DNA of 9,224 nt from Thiodiazotropha sp037382205 (GTDB taxonomy: Bacteria > Pseudomonadota > Gammaproteobacteria > Chromatiales > Chromatiaceae), in assembly GCA_037382205.1 (NCBI GenBank), contig JARRQD010000155.1:1-9224 (forward strand). Reading direction: 5' to 3'. The notes under the pieces are model-generated. The model searched no databases and was not told the DNA's origin. It worked only from the letters and a program-made list of their open reading frames with translations. This document shows positions 6,962-9,224 of the stretch, piece after piece (positions within the stretch are counted from its first letter, which is position 1; each line of letters starts with the position of its first letter). The translations under genes and the position numbers were made by a program.

Positions 6962-7438
6962 TTAATATCGATCACTCAGAAGTTGCTGAATGGCTTTCAG
7001 ATGGTCGTTTTTATCCTCTGCATCGCCATCCTGGTATCGGGTCCATGAACGGTCACTCTCAAGTCGGTAACTGCCGATAAATTGATTGGGAGGCCTGCCC
7101 TGCCAGTCATTTGGCGAGAGCATGGAGAGCAAGGAGTACCCTTGACAGTCTTGATAGAGATGGTAGATCTGGCCAGGTTTCTTCTGGAAATTGCATCTGG
7201 CCCGATGAATCTGCTGATCACGGGCGGTCTGTTCAAGGATCGACTTTGCCTGCTGTTGTAGTGCCTTGACCTGTTCTGCGATGAGTTTCAGTTGGCCCCC
7301 GGCCCGGTTGGCCAGCATCTCATCTGCTTGCGCAATCTGTTTTGCCAGATCGACCAGTTCGAACGCTGGCGCCAGTCGGCTGACTGGGTATGGGGAGGTG
7401 TGATCGGCGCTGCTTTGCTGGTCTGTTTCTCGATTCAT
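6962..7438 (-). CDS. DUF2452 family protein, function unknown
   Basis: A 158-residue cytoplasmic protein with no signal peptide or membrane helix. After a polar N-terminus, residues 25-75 form a long amphipathic, probably coiled-coil helix (FELVDLAKQIAQADEML...IAEQVKALQQQAKSIL). The family core is at about 81-133: NFQKKPGQIYHLYQ, then YSLLSMLSPNDW, GRPPNQFIGSYRL and SDRSWT. This aromatic-rich block is the DUF2452 signature, a family also found in eukaryotes (human C1orf50 is, to my knowledge, a member). No biochemical role is known. The ATG at 7438 lies 6 nt after the stop of the amidohydrolase frame and has no clear ribosome site, so translation is probably coupled to that gene. The frameshift upstream may therefore lower its expression. 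Confidence 0.8.
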   Translation of the reverse strand: MNRETDQQSSADHTSPYPVSRLAPAFELVDLAKQIAQADEMLANRAGGQLKLIAEQVKALQQQAKSILEQTARDQQIHRARCNFQKKPGQIYHLYQDCQGYSLLSMLSPNDWQGRPPNQFIGSYRLESDRSWTRYQDGDAEDKNDHLKAIQQLLSDRY

Positions 7439-7444
7439 TCTTGT

Positions 7445-8424
7445 TTACCGGTTCAGTAGTTTTGTGTGATTTTGGTAGATCTGGCTCTGTTCCGGGAAGT
7501 AGGCCAGGATCACCGCAGCATACCGATCGAATGGATTCTCGATGCGACGGATTGTTTTGTACTGATCGTTGCCGAGGTCGTAGCTATTGTAACGGACAGT
7601 GAAAGGTACAGGGTAGTCAGTACCAAACAGAATTTTGTGATGTACTGAAGTCTGCTCGGACAAGTGGCGCAGAGCACGAGCGCGCAGTGGGGGGGCAGAA
7701 TGGCAGAGATGTCTGCATAGAGATTGGGATGTTTTTTGAGCATTTCCAATAACCTGAAGTAGTCAGCATCGAAGTAGTCTGGATTTCTTGACAGATTTTT
7801 CCATGGACGTAGTTTATGGCTAAAACGGCCAAGCCCCATATGTGCGGCAATCACCGTCACTCCGGTGGCCAATGGCAGGCTCAGCATATCGGCACGCTCA
7901 AAAGCCGCATGGGAGCTGATGCTGTATTCGCTGCCAATGTGAATAATCAACGGTAGCCGGTGCCATTTCAATTTTTCGTAATAGGGAATCCAGCGCTCCT
8001 CATTCAGATCGATCCCCCAGTAGTTTTGTAAAAACTTGGCGCCCTGGCAGCCCTTCTCTACTTGCTCATCGATGAGCTCCAAGGCATTGGTTCGTTTTGG
8101 GTTGATGGAGCAGAAGGGGATGAATTGATCCGGATATTGGGCCACGACCCGCAGCACATCCTGATTCATGGTGCAGACGGTCTTATTACGCGTGGTCTCC
8201 CTGCCCCGATCATCAAAACAGGCGTCGACGCCAAACAGGCAGGTTTTGTCTACGATTTGCGAGTTTTTAACCGATTTCGCCATGGCTTCGATGTAGGTCT
8301 GATAGGGATTGGCTCTCAACTGAGCCGGCTCTACGCCAAGACCTTTGGCTGCTAGTTTGTAATACAGCCTGTCAAAGCTCACATCAGGGTTTAGCTGGTG
8401 GGTGTGTATGTCTATTGTTTTCAT
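7445..8424 (-). pseudogene. Amidohydrolase_2 family metal-dependent hydrolase, frameshifted
   Basis: The gene encodes a TIM-barrel hydrolase of the amidohydrolase superfamily (class of ACMS decarboxylase and 4-oxalomesaconate hydratase). It starts at the ATG at 8424 with IDIHTHQ, giving the metal-binding His7-X-His9. Further ligand candidates are His162 (LIIHIGSE) and His195 (VIAAHMGLG). After residue 245 (ADISAILPP) the frame changes: the first frame runs on in unrelated residues to 7510, while the family sequence resumes in another frame as LRARALRHLSEQTSVHH, KILFGTDYPVPF and on to a stop at 7445. The catalytic Asp of GTDYP is in this second part. The switch coincides with a run of seven G (7689-7695); a run of eight or five would restore about 326 residues. 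It could be a sequencing error, a recent mutation or a slippage site. The substrate is unknown. The DUF2452 gene follows at 6 bp. Confidence 0.82.
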
Positions 8425-8447
8425 TGGGTTAGTGTTTGATTTTCCAT
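8421..8447 (-). other. Eight-codon upstream ORF overlapping the amidohydrolase start
   Basis: An ATG at 8447 opens a frame of eight codons (MENQTLTQ) whose TGA overlaps the amidohydrolase ATG in the arrangement ATGA. The amidohydrolase lacks a visible ribosome site, so translation ending here could reinitiate there. The short ORF itself has no clear ribosome site and may be chance. Confidence 0.25.
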
Positions 8448-8459
8448 ATCATCGAAATC

Positions 8460-8488
8460 TATTTACCGGTTGTTGTTATCAGGGTCAA
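8460..8488 (-). promoter_or_regulatory. Candidate promoter for amidohydrolase-DUF2452 pair
   Basis: Read on the minus strand, TTGACC (8488-8483, five of six to the -35 consensus) is followed after 17 bases by TAAATA (8465-8460, three of six). Transcription would begin near 8453, giving a short leader of about 30 nt. The good -35 and ideal spacing support it; the -10 is poor. Confidence 0.35.
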
Positions 8489-8592
8489 GCGATTCACCTA
8501 CGGTGTGACAAATTCCGTTCCGATAGAGCCAGTCTATGAGTAAACAATCTATTGAGGGAATTGGGCTGGTTACTGATGCTTATGTTTAGACC

Positions 8593-8613
8593 CTGAGGAA
8601 AAAAGTGCCTCAG
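8593..8613. repeat. Small hairpin CTGAGG/CCTCAG
   Basis: CTGAGG (8593-8598) and CCTCAG (8608-8613) form a six-pair stem around a nine-base A-rich loop, 14 bp before MITE copy 2. No T-run follows on either side, so a terminator role is doubtful. With the MITE removed it would lie inside the reconstructed small minus-strand ORF described at 8911-9126. Confidence 0.35.
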
Positions 8614-8622
8614 CCGTTGTTG

Positions 8623-8627
8623 TTAAA
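8623..8627. repeat. Target-site duplication TTAAA, left of MITE copy 2
   Basis: TTAAA is repeated directly at 8916-8920 on the other side of the element. It is not its own complement (TTTAA), so it cannot be an extension of the terminal inverted repeat. This makes it the clearest sign of a transpositional insertion with a 5-bp staggered cut. Confidence 0.88.
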
Positions 8628-8915
8628 CCTAAAAAAATCAGTTGACCGCTCCATTCTGGTAGCAGGTGTTGGATTATGATGAAAATCGCTTCGATGGTTA
8701 TGGTCACCTACTGGGTGAATCACGCTACAGCGTGAATGGCACGCTTGTAGCGGCGCATGGCGGCGTTGCAATGCCTTGGAATAGCGGGCTATTGCGCGTC
8801 GTTGCGCGCCGTGCAGGGATGCACAAGTGTCGCGGGCACATGGATGTGCAGGAGCGATCCTTGCCCTGCACCACCACAAGCGCTCCCTTCACGCTGTCTA
8901 ACTGATCTTTTTAGG
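8628..8915. mobile_element. MITE-like non-autonomous element, copy 2 (288 bp), inverted
   Basis: This is the reverse complement of copy 1 at 4953-5239, with the same ends: CCTAAAAAAATCAGTTG at 8628-8644 and a slightly decayed copy at 8899-8915 (TAACTGATCTTTTTAGG). TTAAA flanks it on both sides. The dyads keep their arms while the centres differ from copy 1: GCACAT-GG-ATGTGC (8836-8849), AATAGC-GG-GCTATT (8780-8793) and CACGC-TACA-GCGTG (8721-8734). Several open frames cross it on both strands, but they follow the repeat and not any protein family, and are not called. It lies upstream of the amidohydrolase gene. Confidence 0.9.
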
Positions 8916-9126
8916 TTAAAGGGTGCTCAAACTTCGCCGATAACCTATGGAATCTTTGATTTATCGAGTTTTCGTGATCCCGACAGATAGCGTGATCCAG
9001 TTGAATCAAACGGATGGATTCCAGTATTCGACGGTGTAACGGATTAACCAGAAGTTCCCAATTATTGATCGGTTTTTTAAACTTACTTAGGTCATGACTG
9101 ACCTGGCTTTGGTTCAGTATGTTCAA
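8911..9126 (-). CDS. Doubtful small ORF, 3' end replaced by MITE insertion
   Basis: A 71-codon frame from a TTG at 9126 that ends in the outer bases of MITE copy 2. I do not recognise it. The composition looks protein-like, with a helical, charged middle (LHRRILESIRLIQLDHAICRD). There is no ribosome site, ATG or GTG before the TTG, and an upstream stop in frame lies near 9190. If the MITE and one TTAAA are removed, the frame would continue 16 codons to a TAA, ending ALFSSGSKHKHQ. It could be a genuine small gene cut by the repeat, or chance. Confidence 0.22.
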   Translation of the reverse strand: MNILNQSQVSHDLSKFKKPINNWELLVNPLHRRILESIRLIQLDHAICRDHENSINQRFHRLSAKFEHPLT

Positions 9127-9224
9127 ATCTTTACATTGCCCTGAGGGTGGTAAGCGGTCATTGTTGTTTAGACTGTTGACACTCGTGCTCTATTTTCTGC
9201 CCGTTATAAGCGACCCATTGCTGG
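9127..9224. other. Right edge, no gene recognised
   Basis: I see no coding frame with a start and family resemblance on either strand. TTGACA occurs at 9176-9181, but no -10 element lies at a workable distance: the nearest, TATAAG at 9205, is 23 bases away. Confidence 0.5.

Noticed and set aside
7390..7663. Plus-strand frames opposite the amidohydrolase and DUF2452 genes
   Set aside because: They are complements of two recognisable minus-strand proteins and have no family resemblance or ribosome sites.
8536..8589. A 17-codon plus-strand ORF (MSKQSIEGIG...)
   Set aside because: Too short, no clear ribosome site and no recognisable relative; likely chance.
5240..8627. The two inverted MITEs and the 3.4 kb between them as one composite transposon
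   Set aside because: Each copy has its own, different 5-bp target duplication, which indicates separate insertions; a composite unit would show one duplication at its outer ends only.
8610..8990. Three open frames across MITE copy 2
   Set aside because: Same reasoning: the shared residues with copy 1 frames come from the repeat DNA, the frames run past the element ends, and none has a ribosome site.
9176..9210. Promoter with TTGACA and TATAAG near the right edge
   Set aside because: The spacing is 23 bases, too long for sigma70, and no gene start is visible downstream in the window.

Overview
The window looks like accessory chromosome from a Gammaproteobacterium. The Wzb/Wza/Wzc export and kinase set, the DUF4405 and DUF2452 proteins and the IS3-family fragment all fit that, but no marker fixes a genus. 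Base use is uneven: roughly 540-4950 is AT-rich, while the flanking IS, the repeats and the 5850-8424 genes are more GC-rich.

Layout, left to right. (1) 1 to about 554: the end of an IS3-family insertion sequence on the minus strand. OrfA and OrfB are fused out of frame by an internal deletion, so it is dead. (2) About 555-923: AT-rich non-coding DNA with a repeated palindrome and a weak promoter candidate. (3) 924-4903, plus strand: an apparent operon wzb-wza-wzc encoding a tyrosine phosphatase, an outer-membrane polysaccharide export lipoprotein and an inner-membrane co-polymerase/tyrosine autokinase. Together these would control and export a group 1-type capsule or exopolysaccharide. No glycosyltransferase, flippase or polymerase genes follow. 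(4) 4953-5239: a 287-bp non-coding repeat with 17-bp terminal inverted repeats and a 5-bp target duplication (ATCAT), i.e. a MITE-like element. (5) 5240-5849: non-coding, with a dyad and a phased direct repeat. (6) 5850-6904, plus strand: a small secreted protein with a PepSY-like look, then a three-helix DUF4405 membrane protein. (7) 8424-6962, minus strand: a metal-dependent amidohydrolase broken by a frameshift in a seven-G run, followed 6 bp later by a DUF2452 protein. (8) 8628-8915: a second copy of the MITE in opposite orientation, with its own target duplication (TTAAA). (9) 8916-9224: right edge, with one doubtful small minus-strand ORF into which the second MITE appears to have inserted.

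The wzb-wza-wzc genes form one functional unit. The secreted protein and the DUF4405 protein form a plausible second unit of unknown role. The amidohydrolase and DUF2452 gene form a third, co-transcribed pair. The best-supported unusual item is the MITE family: two copies about 90% identical by eye, matching ends, independent target duplications and conserved internal hairpins.
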